Part shown: positions 18,051 through 25,877 of the stretch, piece after piece
How positions within the stretch are numbered: position 1 is the first letter of the stretch
Layout of the letters: each line of letters opens with the position of its first letter
Source of the DNA: Acidobacteriota bacterium
Lineage (GTDB): Bacteria; Acidobacteriota; Terriglobia; Acidiferrales; UBA7541
DNA: 64,000 bases
Direction: 5' to 3'
Assembly (NCBI GenBank): GCA_013289585.1
Contig: JABCZR010000020.1
Location: 50,750 to 114,749 of the forward strand
Position numbers and translations under genes: made by a program
Notes under the pieces: generated by a model
What the model saw: the letters and a program-made list of their open reading frames with translations, nothing else
What the model was told of the DNA's origin: nothing
The model's database searches: none

Positions 18051-19259
18051 TTATCGGCTGACCGCAGCTGCCGTTTCCACCTGGGAGTAGCCGCGGATGG
18101 CGGCACCCACACCGGCGCCACTGGGAACGCGGAATCCCTGATCCAGCAACACTTTTTCGAATGCCGCGAGGAACAAAAGAACGTTGGATTTCTGGCTGCA
18201 GTAGCCCATCAATCCCACGCGCCAGATCTTGCCTTTCACGGAGCCGAATCCGCCGGCGATTTCGATATTGAATTCGTCGAGCAGTTGGTTGCGCACCTTC
18301 GCATCGTCAATGCTGCCGGGAATCATCACGGCGGTGACGGTCGGCAGGCGATCCGCCGGCTTTCCCACAAGAAGTTTCAGCCCCATGGCCTCAAGGCCCG
18401 CAATTAGCGCGAGTTGGTTCACACGATGCCGCTCCCAGCGCGCTTCCAATCCCTCTTCCACCACAAGGCGCATGGCTTCGCGTAGTGCGAAGATCAATGA
18501 AATCGGCGGGGTGTGATGATAGAGCCGGTCTTTGCCCCAATAATTCATCGCCGTGGTCAGGTCGAAATACCAGCTCTGCACTTTGGACTTGCGTTTGCGA
18601 AATACTTCCTCGGCGACCGGGCTGACGGTAATGGGGGACATTCCGGGCGGGGCGCTGATGGCTTTCTGTGAGCCGCTGAAACAGATGTCGATGCGCTCGC
18701 GATCCACATGCAGGGGGACTGCCGCGAGAGAAGCAACGGTATCCACTATCAGCAATGCGCCCAATTCGTCGGCAACTTTTCGATACGCTTCGATGCCGGT
18801 GATCACGCCGGTGGACGTCTCTCCCTGCGCGAATCCGATTACTTTGATTTTTTTCCCTTTGCCCGCGCGGCGCACATCTTCCGCATCCACGGGCTTCCCG
18901 TAGGGAGCTTCGACCTTCACGACCTTCGAAGATGCGCGCGTGGCAATTTCATACATACGCTCGGAAAACACGCCGTTCACAGCGATGATGCCTTCATCGC
19001 CTTCTTCCAGCGAATTCAGCACCGATGCTTCAATCCCGCCAGAGCCGGACGCCGATAGCGGCATGGTGACGCGATTTTCCGTCTGAAAAATCTGGCGCAT
19101 CAGCACTTGGGTTTCTTCCATGCAGCCTTTGAACCAGGGGTCCATATGTCCGACGAGGGGGGTGGCCATCGCGCGATACACACGCGGGTCGATGGAAGAC
19201 GGCCCGGGCGTCAGCATCAGCCGGACCGGAGGATTGAGTTCACCAACGTGTTGCGTCAT
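18051..19259 (-). CDS. Class V aminotransferase (alanine-glyoxylate / serine-pyruvate type)
   Basis: A 402-residue PLP enzyme that moves an amino group between a small amino acid (alanine or serine) and glyoxylate or pyruvate. Start ATG at 19257-19259. The N-terminus carries the family marker MLTPGPSSIDPRVYRAM, the ring-stacking region SGSGGIEASVL, the PLP-binding Asp in IVDTVASLAAVP (Asp173), and the Schiff-base lysine in CFSGSQKAISAPPG (Lys199). The C-terminal small domain ends with IWRVGLMGYCSQ. Members may also act on phosphonates or be serine-glyoxylate enzymes; the exact substrate is not certain. Monocistronic. Confidence 0.92.
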   Translation of the reverse strand: MTQHVGELNPPVRLMLTPGPSSIDPRVYRAMATPLVGHMDPWFKGCMEETQVLMRQIFQTENRVTMPLSASGSGGIEASVLNSLEEGDEGIIAVNGVFSERMYEIATRASSKVVKVEAPYGKPVDAEDVRRAGKGKKIKVIGFAQGETSTGVITGIEAYRKVADELGALLIVDTVASLAAVPLHVDRERIDICFSGSQKAISAPPGMSPITVSPVAEEVFRKRKSKVQSWYFDLTTAMNYWGKDRLYHHTPPISLIFALREAMRLVVEEGLEARWERHRVNQLALIAGLEAMGLKLLVGKPADRLPTVTAVMIPGSIDDAKVRNQLLDEFNIEIAGGFGSVKGKIWRVGLMGYCSQKSNVLLFLAAFEKVLLDQGFRVPSGAGVGAAIRGYSQVETAAAVSR

Positions 19260-19589
19260 GACGTTTTGCCCTTCTTTTTCTTGCACTTAGCCGGCAGGTG
19301 CGAACCGCGAGCCGCTCGCGGATGGGCTTCCGACGACAATTCCTGCCGCGACGAGCCCTAATTTTCGCGCAATACCCGGTGAGGCGCAACCGACAAATTG
19401 GCAGCAAACTCCTTCCAGGTCGGCCTGGGAACGCCACCTGGCGGTGACCTGGATTCGGGCTGGGCAGCTTCCTGTTATTTGCGAAGGCAAGACCGGGATT
19501 TCTCCCCGAAAAAACTTTGCTTTCGTCGCATGTTCAGTAGAAATACAATGCAAGTTCTGAATTCATGAGCCATAGAAGGAGTTGACGTC
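19260..19589. other. Divergent intergenic region without a recognised gene
   Basis: About 330 bases between the divergent aminotransferase and NTF2-like genes. It must hold both promoters. The minus-strand frame at 19287-19553 has irregular composition, Cys-rich and without fold-like patterning, and is not accepted as a gene. No operator, repeat or RNA could be supported. Confidence 0.4.
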
Positions 19590-20036
19590 ATGCGACGCCC
19601 TTTTCTCTGCCTCCTCATTCTCGTTTTGCCGGCACTTGCGCAACGCTCCGCGAGGGCGCAGGGCGACGAATCAAAAATCATTGCGCTGGAAAACCTCTGG
19701 AACCAGATGCAGATGAACCATGACGCGGATGCCATGGCGAAACTGCTCGACGAGGATTTTGTCTTCACCGACTACGACGGAACGGTGATGTCCAAGGCGC
19801 AATTCCTGGACTCGATCAGGGACATGTCCTACCACCTCACCGTGGAGGCGTCCGAGGACATGAAGCTGCACCGGCACGGCGATACTGTGGTCATCACCGG
19901 CGCGACCCATGAAAAGGGCACCTACAAGGGCAAACCCTACCAGCATCAAGGGCGCTTTACAGACACATGGATGAAGAAGAACGGCCAATGGCTGTGCATC
20001 GCCAGCCAATTGAGCCTGGTGAGCAAAAACAGCTGA
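19590..20036 (+). CDS. Secreted NTF2-like (DUF4440) protein
   Basis: A 148-residue protein with a signal peptide (residues 1-24, MRRPFLCLLILVLPALA..., cleavage after ARAQ). The mature part is a full NTF2-like cone: a helix with ENLWNQMQMNHDADAMAKLLDEDFVFTD, then strands with GKPYQHQGRFTDTWMKKNGQWLCIASQ. This matches the DUF4440/SnoaL-like group, which often binds a small ligand or acts as a scaffold. The ribosome site GGAG is at the usual distance. No catalytic pair can be named. Confidence 0.88.
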   Translation: MRRPFLCLLILVLPALAQRSARAQGDESKIIALENLWNQMQMNHDADAMAKLLDEDFVFTDYDGTVMSKAQFLDSIRDMSYHLTVEASEDMKLHRHGDTVVITGATHEKGTYKGKPYQHQGRFTDTWMKKNGQWLCIASQLSLVSKNS

Positions 20037-20184
20037 CACTCTCAAGACCCTGCCGCTTGCTGGAACTGTCCCCAAAAACCCAGCCTAACGAAATCCTCAT
20101 AATCCGCTCAGAACTTCCTAGGCCATCCGCTTCTAGGATTCACTTTGCCTGATGGGACAATCTCATCGGTCAAAGAGAGCCGGC

Positions 20185-20394
20185 ATGTCAGTCATGGTGT
20201 TCTTGGCGATTTGCATTCTTGGCTGCGACGTTTTGCTGTACATCCTGTTTCAGTGGATCTACGCCGAGAAGTACAGGGATCGCTCCCGCCGGTTGGCTGC
20301 ACGGCGCAAGTCAGACCCAGTACTCGTCGATTTGAAATCCGCAAAGAGCCGGCCATGGGCGTTCTCCCACCGGGCTTCAAATTCCAGGACGTGA
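20185..20394 (+). CDS. Small single-helix membrane protein
   Basis: A 69-residue protein from the ATG at 20185 (a longer frame starts at 20152). It has one hydrophobic helix (MVFLAICILGCDVLLYILFQWIYAEK) followed by a basic tail. Small proteins with this shape occur in many genomes. No enzyme motif is present. The last 20 residues are low in patterning, so the true end may be partly decayed. Function unknown, and expression is unproven. Confidence 0.5.
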   Translation: MSVMVFLAICILGCDVLLYILFQWIYAEKYRDRSRRLAARRKSDPVLVDLKSAKSRPWAFSHRASNSRT

Positions 20395-20483
20395 CACGGC
20401 GAACTCTCCTGGCGGAGTTTAACGCCTCATGGGCGTGTAGGCTGTCCTTTCATGGGAAGAACAAACTCCATCCAAGAAAAATG

Positions 20484-20507
20484 GGACAGACAAGGATGTC
20501 TGTCCCG
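20484..20507. repeat. REP-like palindrome
   Basis: GGGACAGACA (20484-20493), loop AGGA, TGTCTGTCCC (20498-20507): a perfect 10-bp stem, just after the small membrane-protein gene and 22 bases before the end of the convergent desaturase gene. No T-run follows on either strand. Confidence 0.55.
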
Positions 20508-20528
20508 GAAACTCTAGATGGATTGGTG

Positions 20529-21386
20529 TTAGGCCGCGAGGCGGTCTTCGGAAAGCAGGTGCGCGGGAACTTTGCGCAGATCCCACACGATGCCGTACCA
20601 GGAAAGAAACTTCAAAGTGTAGTAGGTGATGTCGATTTCCCACCAGTAGAAGCCCTGGCGAGCCGAAGCCATGAAGTGATGATGATTGTTGTGCCAGCCT
20701 TCCCCGAGCGTAAGCAGCGCGAGCAGCCAGTTGTTGCGGCTGGTGTCCGTGGTTTCATAGCGGCGCGAGCCGAAAAGATGCGACAGCGAATTGATGGTGA
20801 AGGTGTCGTGCCACAGCAGCACTGTGCTCAGGCAGAAGCCCCAGATAAACAGCGGCCACCCACCGATCAGCCACAGGACCACGGCCAGCGCGACAGGAGG
20901 CAGCATGTGGTACTTGTTCAACCAGCGGAGCTCCGGAAATTTCGCGAAGTCGCCGATGTATTCGAGCCGCGTGTCGTTGTATTTGTCGGAGATAATCCAG
21001 CCGACATGCGACCAGAAAAATCCAAAAAGAGTGGGCGAATGGAGATCCAATTCCTGGTCCGAATGCCGGTGATGATGCCGGTGATGGGCTGCCCACCAGA
21101 GCACGCCCTTCTGCGAAGAGGTCATGGCCATGAAGGCCATTACAAATTGGAACACGCGGCTGGTTTTGAAGGAACGGTGCGAAAAATAGCGGTGATAGCC
21201 GGCGGTAACGAAGAACATACGCACGACCAGGAGCGCGAGGCACGCGACCGGGTAATACCAGTGAAATGGTAGGAAAAAAATCAGAAGCGAAGCGATATGA
21301 ACGAGGGCAAACGGCAGGGACAGAAGTACGGAAATCCGTGAGCCATTCGGCAGCGGTATCGATAAATAGCGAGAAGCTGAAGCCAT
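20529..21386 (-). CDS. Acyl-CoA / acyl-lipid delta-9 fatty acid desaturase
   Basis: A 285-residue membrane di-iron desaturase. The three His boxes are present: HRYFSH, HHRHHHRHSD (with DLHSP next to it) and GEGWHNNHHHF. Hydrophobic hairpins lie between them (about residues 20-75 and 165-200), as in the stearoyl-CoA desaturase family. It puts a cis double bond into long acyl chains and so sets membrane fluidity. GAGG stands before the ATG. It is transcribed alone; the CRP-like site lies in its upstream region, 229 bases from the start. Confidence 0.95.
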   Translation of the reverse strand: MASASRYLSIPLPNGSRISVLLSLPFALVHIASLLIFFLPFHWYYPVACLALLVVRMFFVTAGYHRYFSHRSFKTSRVFQFVMAFMAMTSSQKGVLWWAAHHRHHHRHSDQELDLHSPTLFGFFWSHVGWIISDKYNDTRLEYIGDFAKFPELRWLNKYHMLPPVALAVVLWLIGGWPLFIWGFCLSTVLLWHDTFTINSLSHLFGSRRYETTDTSRNNWLLALLTLGEGWHNNHHHFMASARQGFYWWEIDITYYTLKFLSWYGIVWDLRKVPAHLLSEDRLAA

Positions 21387-21717
21387 CCGGCAAAATCCTC
21401 CGCGCCCAGGTGCGGACGCTTATCAGTGCAATTTCCGCGAGCGCAAGAGATCCAGCCGGAACTTCGCGCCACGAATCAACAATTTCAGTGTACGGTCGCG
21501 TTGAGGAGCGGTCAAGAGCAGCGAAGTACAGGTTACACTAATATAGATGCCCGAAAGGACGGGTACGTTGTGACGGTTGCCGCGAAAAGCGCTTTAGAAC
21601 GGGATTACCGGGATTGTGACGCGCGTCACAGGGACTGTTTCCGGCGAGTATGCTATTGTCCCTTTGCACTCATCAAGTTAGGAGCATGGCTCCGGAACAC
21701 CATGGAGCCACACGAAA
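21387..21717. other. Divergent intergenic region with a Crp-like site
   Basis: About 330 bases between the divergent desaturase and cupredoxin-like genes. No gene is visible. It carries the perfect 16-bp palindrome at 21615-21630, which lies nearer the cupredoxin-like gene. Confidence 0.5.
21615..21630. promoter_or_regulatory. Candidate Crp/Fnr-family operator
   Basis: TGTGACGCGCGTCACA is a perfect palindrome with the TGTGA-N6-TCACA plan of Crp sites. It lies 88 bases before the cupredoxin-like ATG and 229 bases before the desaturase start. A chance 16-base exact match is unlikely, but no regulator gene is present in the window and binding is not shown. Confidence 0.5.
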
Positions 21718-21993
21718 ATGGCTGAACGCCCCGTACTTGTTGGACTTATCCCCCAGGTGGTCGTGATGGATGAAGGCGACCAGATATCATGGATTTCCGA
21801 CGCGGGCAATTTGCGGGTTGAATTCGACGTGAACCGCTGCCCGTTTTCGTCGAACGTGTTTCAGGCGCCGGCCGGCATGCGCCTGCTGAGCGGCCCGCCG
21901 CGACCCGGAAGCAAAGCAGCCACATACAAGTACCGCGTCTGGCTTAACGACCAGCTTGTTGGCCAAGGCGAAGTAATCCTGCGAGAAAAATAA
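21718..21993 (+). CDS. Small cupredoxin-like beta-sandwich protein
   Basis: A 91-residue protein that reads as a compact beta-barrel: GLIPQVVVMDEGDQISWISDAGNLRVEF, then NRCPFSSNVFQAPAGMRLLSGPPRPG, then YKYRVWLNDQLVGQGEVIL. The layout resembles small cupredoxin or plastocyanin-type domains, yet the usual copper ligand set (His, Cys, His, Met) is not complete: no His is present. It may therefore be a metal-free relative. There is no signal peptide. GGAG precedes the ATG. The Crp-like palindrome lies upstream. Confidence 0.75.
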   Translation: MAERPVLVGLIPQVVVMDEGDQISWISDAGNLRVEFDVNRCPFSSNVFQAPAGMRLLSGPPRPGSKAATYKYRVWLNDQLVGQGEVILREK

Positions 21994-22072
21994 CCAGCAA
22001 AAAGCGAGCGGGAGAATTTGCTCCGGAGAATTGAAATCCAGCGCGAACCTGCGCGTCCGATTGGCTAATTAC

Positions 22073-22414
22073 TTATTTCGGCGCAGGAGCGGTTCCCTGC
22101 TTGGCGATGATCAGGTCTTTGATCTTGTCGTAGGTCGCTTGGGGGATGATCTTCTTGCGCACGAGATCGGTCTTCATTTTGTAGGGACGGCCATCAATGA
22201 TCTTCTGCGAATAGGCTTTGCCGATTCCGGGCAATGCATCCAGTTGTGCAGCAGTGGCGGTGTTGATATCCAGCAGGCCGCCGGAAGCCGCAGCAGCTTG
22301 CGCCGTCTTGGCATCGGCTTTCGCGGGGGTAGTCTGCGCGAGAGAAATTGCCAGCGACATGCCGAACAGCAAAACGAGTGCAGCAAACAACATTTTGTTG
22401 ATGTGCTTTTTCAT
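22073..22414 (-). CDS. Secreted helix-hairpin-helix (ComEA-like) protein
   Basis: A 113-residue protein. The ATG at 22412-22414 is preferred because AAGGAG precedes it and the product then starts with a signal peptide (MKKHINKMLFAALVLLFGMSLAISLAQ). The mature part is a single HhH pair of the ComEA kind: GLLDINTATAAQLDALPGIG, AYSQKIIDGRPYK, DLVRKKIIPQATYDKIKDLI. ComEA binds DNA outside the cell in uptake. Single-HhH secreted proteins of this kind are widespread and may serve another role. The gene is 39 bases after the next gene (22454), so the two are probably one operon. Confidence 0.88.
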   Translation of the reverse strand: MKKHINKMLFAALVLLFGMSLAISLAQTTPAKADAKTAQAAAASGGLLDINTATAAQLDALPGIGKAYSQKIIDGRPYKMKTDLVRKKIIPQATYDKIKDLIIAKQGTAPAPK

Positions 22415-22453
22415 TTCCTTCTCTCCTTTTTTGGTCAACCGCAATTCCCTCGT

Positions 22454-22858
22454 TTACTCCTTGGCCGCCGCGTGATAACCAGCTTTTTTGGCGTCAGCTT
22501 CGGTCATGTACTTCCCCTGTTTGGTCTTGCCGTAATAGCGGCTTCCCGGCTTGTGGTAGACGCCTGAAGCTGTATTCACCCAGACCATGCCACCGCCTTT
22601 GGCCGGCGAGGACGGCTGAGCCGTGGGCGACGCGGTAGCCGGGGTGCTGTTCCCCGAAGTGCTCGACGCTGGGTCCTGCGTCTGCGCTGCGGTGCCCGAT
22701 TTTTTCGTGTTCGCGCTGTTCTTTGTGGCGTTCGAATCGCTCTTGGATGGATCCCCCGTTTGCGGCGCGGATTGCGACCGAGCCGTAACAACGCCCACGG
22801 GACACAGCAAGAATGCCAGAAGGATCAAACGGACGACCGCGCGGTTTTTCCCTTCCAA
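22454..22858 (-). CDS. Secreted protein with a C-terminal WVN-x-YHKPGS motif
   Basis: A 134-residue protein with a TTG start and a GGAGGAG ribosome site. A signal peptide (residues 5-28) is followed by a Ser/Thr/Pro/Ala-rich linker (about 30-88), then a compact C-terminal piece: [40 protein letters not shown]. This small motif is known from extracellular proteins near DNA-handling genes, and here it lies directly upstream of a ComEA-like gene, which supports a shared role in extracellular DNA handling. That link is inference. Confidence 0.8.
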   Translation of the reverse strand: MEGKNRAVVRLILLAFLLCPVGVVTARSQSAPQTGDPSKSDSNATKNSANTKKSGTAAQTQDPASSTSGNSTPATASPTAQPSSPAKGGGMVWVNTASGVYHKPGSRYYGKTKQGKYMTEADAKKAGYHAAAKE

Positions 22859-23065
22859 ATTGCTCCTCCAGCCGCGACGAGCGCCCTCCTGTTAGGCATA
22901 CATTAGCTAGTGGCTGAGCGGATTGCGGATGGCTTTCAGGAATGCGCGGGGCGTCTTCCTCGCTGCAATGCGCGCATGATGTCGAAGAACGTTTGGGAAG
23001 TCAAGAAAGAAGGGTTATGCGCTGCTCGGCCGGCGGGAGACCTTCAGCAGGCGATGGAGAGCGGC

Positions 23066-23485
23066 TCAATCGCCCGCGACAACACTACGAGCCACTTCGA
23101 CGGATTCGGCGAGCCCACGGCGCATGGGACCGAGTACAAATGCGGGAACCTGACGCTCGGGGGCCAGGGACACGTTGGTAGCTTTTCGGGGGAACTCGTT
23201 GCGGCGATCCAGCTTCAAGCCCGCATCCTTAAGAAACTCAGCGGAAAATCCCATGTCTTCGGCGCGGTCTACACCCCAGAACCACAGCTTTTCTTCCTGG
23301 CGCTGCAGGAAGTCCAGGGCCTCCTCGAGCTTCTTCATGGAGCGGTCAAAGGAGCCGGCGAGGAAAAAGACACTCAGGGTCCATGCGTGACGGGGATAGT
23401 GAACCTGGACCCGAACGCAGTATTTCCCGGATTGGTTTCGCTCGATGCTGCAGCGATAGTCGTTGCGAACGGCGGAAGTGCGGGC
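23066..23485 (-). CDS. Hypothetical protein, 139 residues
   Basis: The stretch from MARTSAVRNDYRCSIERN to the end at VARSVVAGD reads like a real fold: strands (GKYCVRVQVHYPRHAWTLSVFFL), then a helix (DRSMKKLEEALDFLQRQEEKLWFWGV), then a C-terminal LKLDRRNEFPRK segment. The frame stays open upstream to 23656, but that part (MSFPSP...) is weak in pattern, so I begin at 23485 with low certainty. The overlapping plus-strand frame (22910-23518) shows less protein-like order. Function unknown. Confidence 0.55.
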   Translation of the reverse strand, partial: ARTSAVRNDYRCSIERNQSGKYCVRVQVHYPRHAWTLSVFFLAGSFDRSMKKLEEALDFLQRQEEKLWFWGVDRAEDMGFSAEFLKDAGLKLDRRNEFPRKATNVSLAPERQVPAFVLGPMRRGLAESVEVARSVVAGD

Positions 23486-23703
23486 CATGTTGTGGTTCAC
23501 CGATCTTTGGAGTCGTAGCGCCAAGTGCCGATCCTGGATGATTTCGGGTTGGAGGTGTCCTTTCCTGAAGCACCTATGGATCGCTGCGGCATCCGCGGCC
23601 AAATAGGTGTCCAGTGTGGACACCAATAGGGTAGCGAGTGGCGACGGGAAAGACAAGCGCGCCTCGCAAATTTATATAAGCTGTTTATTTTGTGCTACTT
23701 AGA

Positions 23704-25629
23704 TCAGCCGAGACTGCCGAAGTTCTTCATTTTTTCCGGCATGAGTTTCAGCTTGCCTTCTTGTTTCAGCCGCTCATCCAGCGCTGTCCGGAAGGCTTCA
23801 TAGGCCAGACTGCGCTTGGCTTGGAGGGCTTCCTCGGTCAGATCCTTCTTCTGCTTCTCGAAATCCGCGGGATTGGGCTCCTGTTTTTCCGCGACCTGGT
23901 AGACCAACCAGTTTTGTCCCAAGGTGAGAGGTGCACCCACTTCGCCGGCGTTCAGATTGAACGCGGCGGTGAGTTGCTTGCCGCTGGCGGCCCCGGGGAT
24001 AGTCCCATTTCGGGCGAGAAGATCGCTAGCTTTGGGATCAAGACCCAGGCCCTTGGCGGCCGGGTCGAATTTTTCTCCGGCCTTGACCCGCTTAATCAGA
24101 TCCTCCGCCTTGCTGCGCGCCAGCTCGATGGATTTCTGACGCTTCAAGTCGGCGACAACCTTGTCGCGCACTTCTTCCAGGGTGCCTGGATGCGCGGGCT
24201 GGATTTCCTTCACGAGGAGAACTACATAACCGCGATCCGTTCGAATCGGCAGGCTCAAATCGCCCGCGCGCTGGCGGAAGATGGCGTCCTTCGCGTCTTT
24301 CGAATTGGCCAGTTCGATCAAGGGATCGGTTGCGCTGACGGGTCGGGTCTCGCTTACTGTGAGGTGGTACTGTTTTGCCAGGTCGTCCAGAGAAGTCTTG
24401 TTCGATTGGCGAATCGCTGCGGACATCTGATCCGCGGTGTCGCTCGCCTGTTTATCCGCCTGCGAGAGCAAGAGCGGTGCACGCAGCGATTCCTTCACCT
24501 CATCGAACGACTTGGTATGGGCGGTCTCTTTGTCTATGGCTTTAATGATGTGGAAGCCGTATTGCGTTCGAACGAGATCCGAAATCTGGCCCTTTTGCAG
24601 ACTGAAGGCGGCCTTTTCGAACTCCGGCACCGTCTGCCCCTGAACGAGCCAGCCCAGGTCGCCGCCCTTATCTTTCGTGCCGGGATCTTCCGTATATTTC
24701 TTGGCGAGATCCTCGAACTTTGCGCCACTGCGGGCCTGCTTCAGGACATCCTCAGCCTTTTTCTTGATTTCCTCGACTTCCGCATCGGTCTTGTTGCCCA
24801 CGGTCATGAGCAAGATGTGCTCGACGTGCACGCGGTTCGGCACCTGATAGTCCTGAATGTTTTTCTGATACTGCACCTTCAGCTGGTCGTCGGAAACCTG
24901 GATGCCCTGGCGAATCTGGTTTACATCGACGAGAGCGTAGCGCACCACGCGCCTTTCCGGGACCTGATAATTTGACTTGTTTTTGTCGTAGAAGGCCTTG
25001 ATTTCGGCCTCATCCGGATTGATCTTGGCTTCCAGATCCTCGGGCTTGATAAGGGCATAGTCCAGCTTCACTTTTTCATTCTTATAGCGGAATTCGTCCA
25101 GCAGCTCGGCGGGCCCCACGCTGATGCCGTCGGTGACCAGCTTCTGGAATTTCTCGGTGAGCAGGCTTTGGCGGATCAGCTCTTCGAACACCGGCACCGT
25201 CAGTTGAAACCGCGCCTGGACTTCCGCTGCATAACGATCCATGCCGACGAACGTGCCGTTATTGAAGGCCGTCGGGAGATATTGACGGATGCGGTCGGCG
25301 CGCTCCTGGTCGGAAACCGTGATACCCAGCCGCTTGGCCTCGTATTCGATCTCTTTTTGAGAGACGAGATCCGTCAGGATCCGCTGAGCATAGATCGGCT
25401 CCATGACTTTGGCCGCCGGATTACGTTGCATGACCTGATCCAGTTGCTGGCGGATCTCCGCGACGGTTATGGACTCATCACCCACCTTGGCAACGGTATC
25501 CGTCGAAACCTCGCCCACACCCGGCGTCTGCGGTACAAGGTAGAGGAGCATGCTGCCGCCGAGGAGCAGCACAACCGCTCCTAGAAGTATGCGGTAGCCA
25601 AGTTTGCTTTGATCTTTTGCGCCAGCCAT
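23704..25629 (-). CDS. ppiD: PpiD/SurA-type periplasmic peptidyl-prolyl isomerase
   Basis: A 641-residue membrane-anchored foldase: a short cytoplasmic start, one membrane helix (about residues 13-32), a SurA_N-like helical chaperone region (about 40-260) with VAKVGDESITVAEIRQQLDQ near its start, a parvulin rotamase domain (about 265-370; VEHILLMT, LGWLVQGQTVPEFEKAAF and YGFHIIKAI are its landmarks), and a second C-terminal domain with a weaker parvulin pattern to residue 640. It helps exported proteins fold as they leave the Sec channel. The promoter at 25665-25693 gives about a 29-base leader. GGGGAG is upstream of the ATG. Confidence 0.9.
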   Translation of the reverse strand: MAGAKDQSKLGYRILLGAVVLLLGGSMLLYLVPQTPGVGEVSTDTVAKVGDESITVAEIRQQLDQVMQRNPAAKVMEPIYAQRILTDLVSQKEIEYEAKRLGITVSDQERADRIRQYLPTAFNNGTFVGMDRYAAEVQARFQLTVPVFEELIRQSLLTEKFQKLVTDGISVGPAELLDEFRYKNEKVKLDYALIKPEDLEAKINPDEAEIKAFYDKNKSNYQVPERRVVRYALVDVNQIRQGIQVSDDQLKVQYQKNIQDYQVPNRVHVEHILLMTVGNKTDAEVEEIKKKAEDVLKQARSGAKFEDLAKKYTEDPGTKDKGGDLGWLVQGQTVPEFEKAAFSLQKGQISDLVRTQYGFHIIKAIDKETAHTKSFDEVKESLRAPLLLSQADKQASDTADQMSAAIRQSNKTSLDDLAKQYHLTVSETRPVSATDPLIELANSKDAKDAIFRQRAGDLSLPIRTDRGYVVLLVKEIQPAHPGTLEEVRDKVVADLKRQKSIELARSKAEDLIKRVKAGEKFDPAAKGLGLDPKASDLLARNGTIPGAASGKQLTAAFNLNAGEVGAPLTLGQNWLVYQVAEKQEPNPADFEKQKKDLTEEALQAKRSLAYEAFRTALDERLKQEGKLKLMPEKMKNFGSLG

Positions 25630-25664
25630 CCGATGAGTCTCCCCAGTCAGTAGACAAACTTCAT

Positions 25665-25693
25665 ATTATAGGAGATACGGGCACGGGCCTCAA
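25665..25693 (-). promoter_or_regulatory. Sigma-70 type promoter of the ppiD-like gene
   Basis: On the minus strand TTGAGG (25688-25693) and TATAAT (25665-25670) are separated by exactly 17 bases. The -10 box is a full match, the -35 box matches four of six. Transcription would begin near 25658, about 29 bases before the ATG at 25629. Confidence 0.75.
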
Positions 25694-25877
25694 ATACAAT
25701 CGTCGGGTATCGTAGGCCTCCCCGCGATTAGAGGTAGCAAGAAACACGGATTCCTTTCGGTCAGCGGTCGGAATAGCAGGCTTCCCGGCAACCACGCCCC
25801 GGGCGGTGAGAGCCATTCCAAGATAGTAGACTGAGCAGAGCGGGCCACCGGACAGGGAGGCCACGCATCGAAATCGC

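Noticed and set aside
22910..23518. A 202-residue plus-strand frame
   Set aside because: Overlaps the minus-strand frame at 23066-23485, which shows a better strand/helix pattern. Both are weak; the minus strand was kept.
23692..24975. A 427-residue plus-strand frame
   Set aside because: Antisense to the PpiD-like gene, whose domains, promoter and ribosome site are clear. No ribosome site or fold-like pattern in the plus frame.
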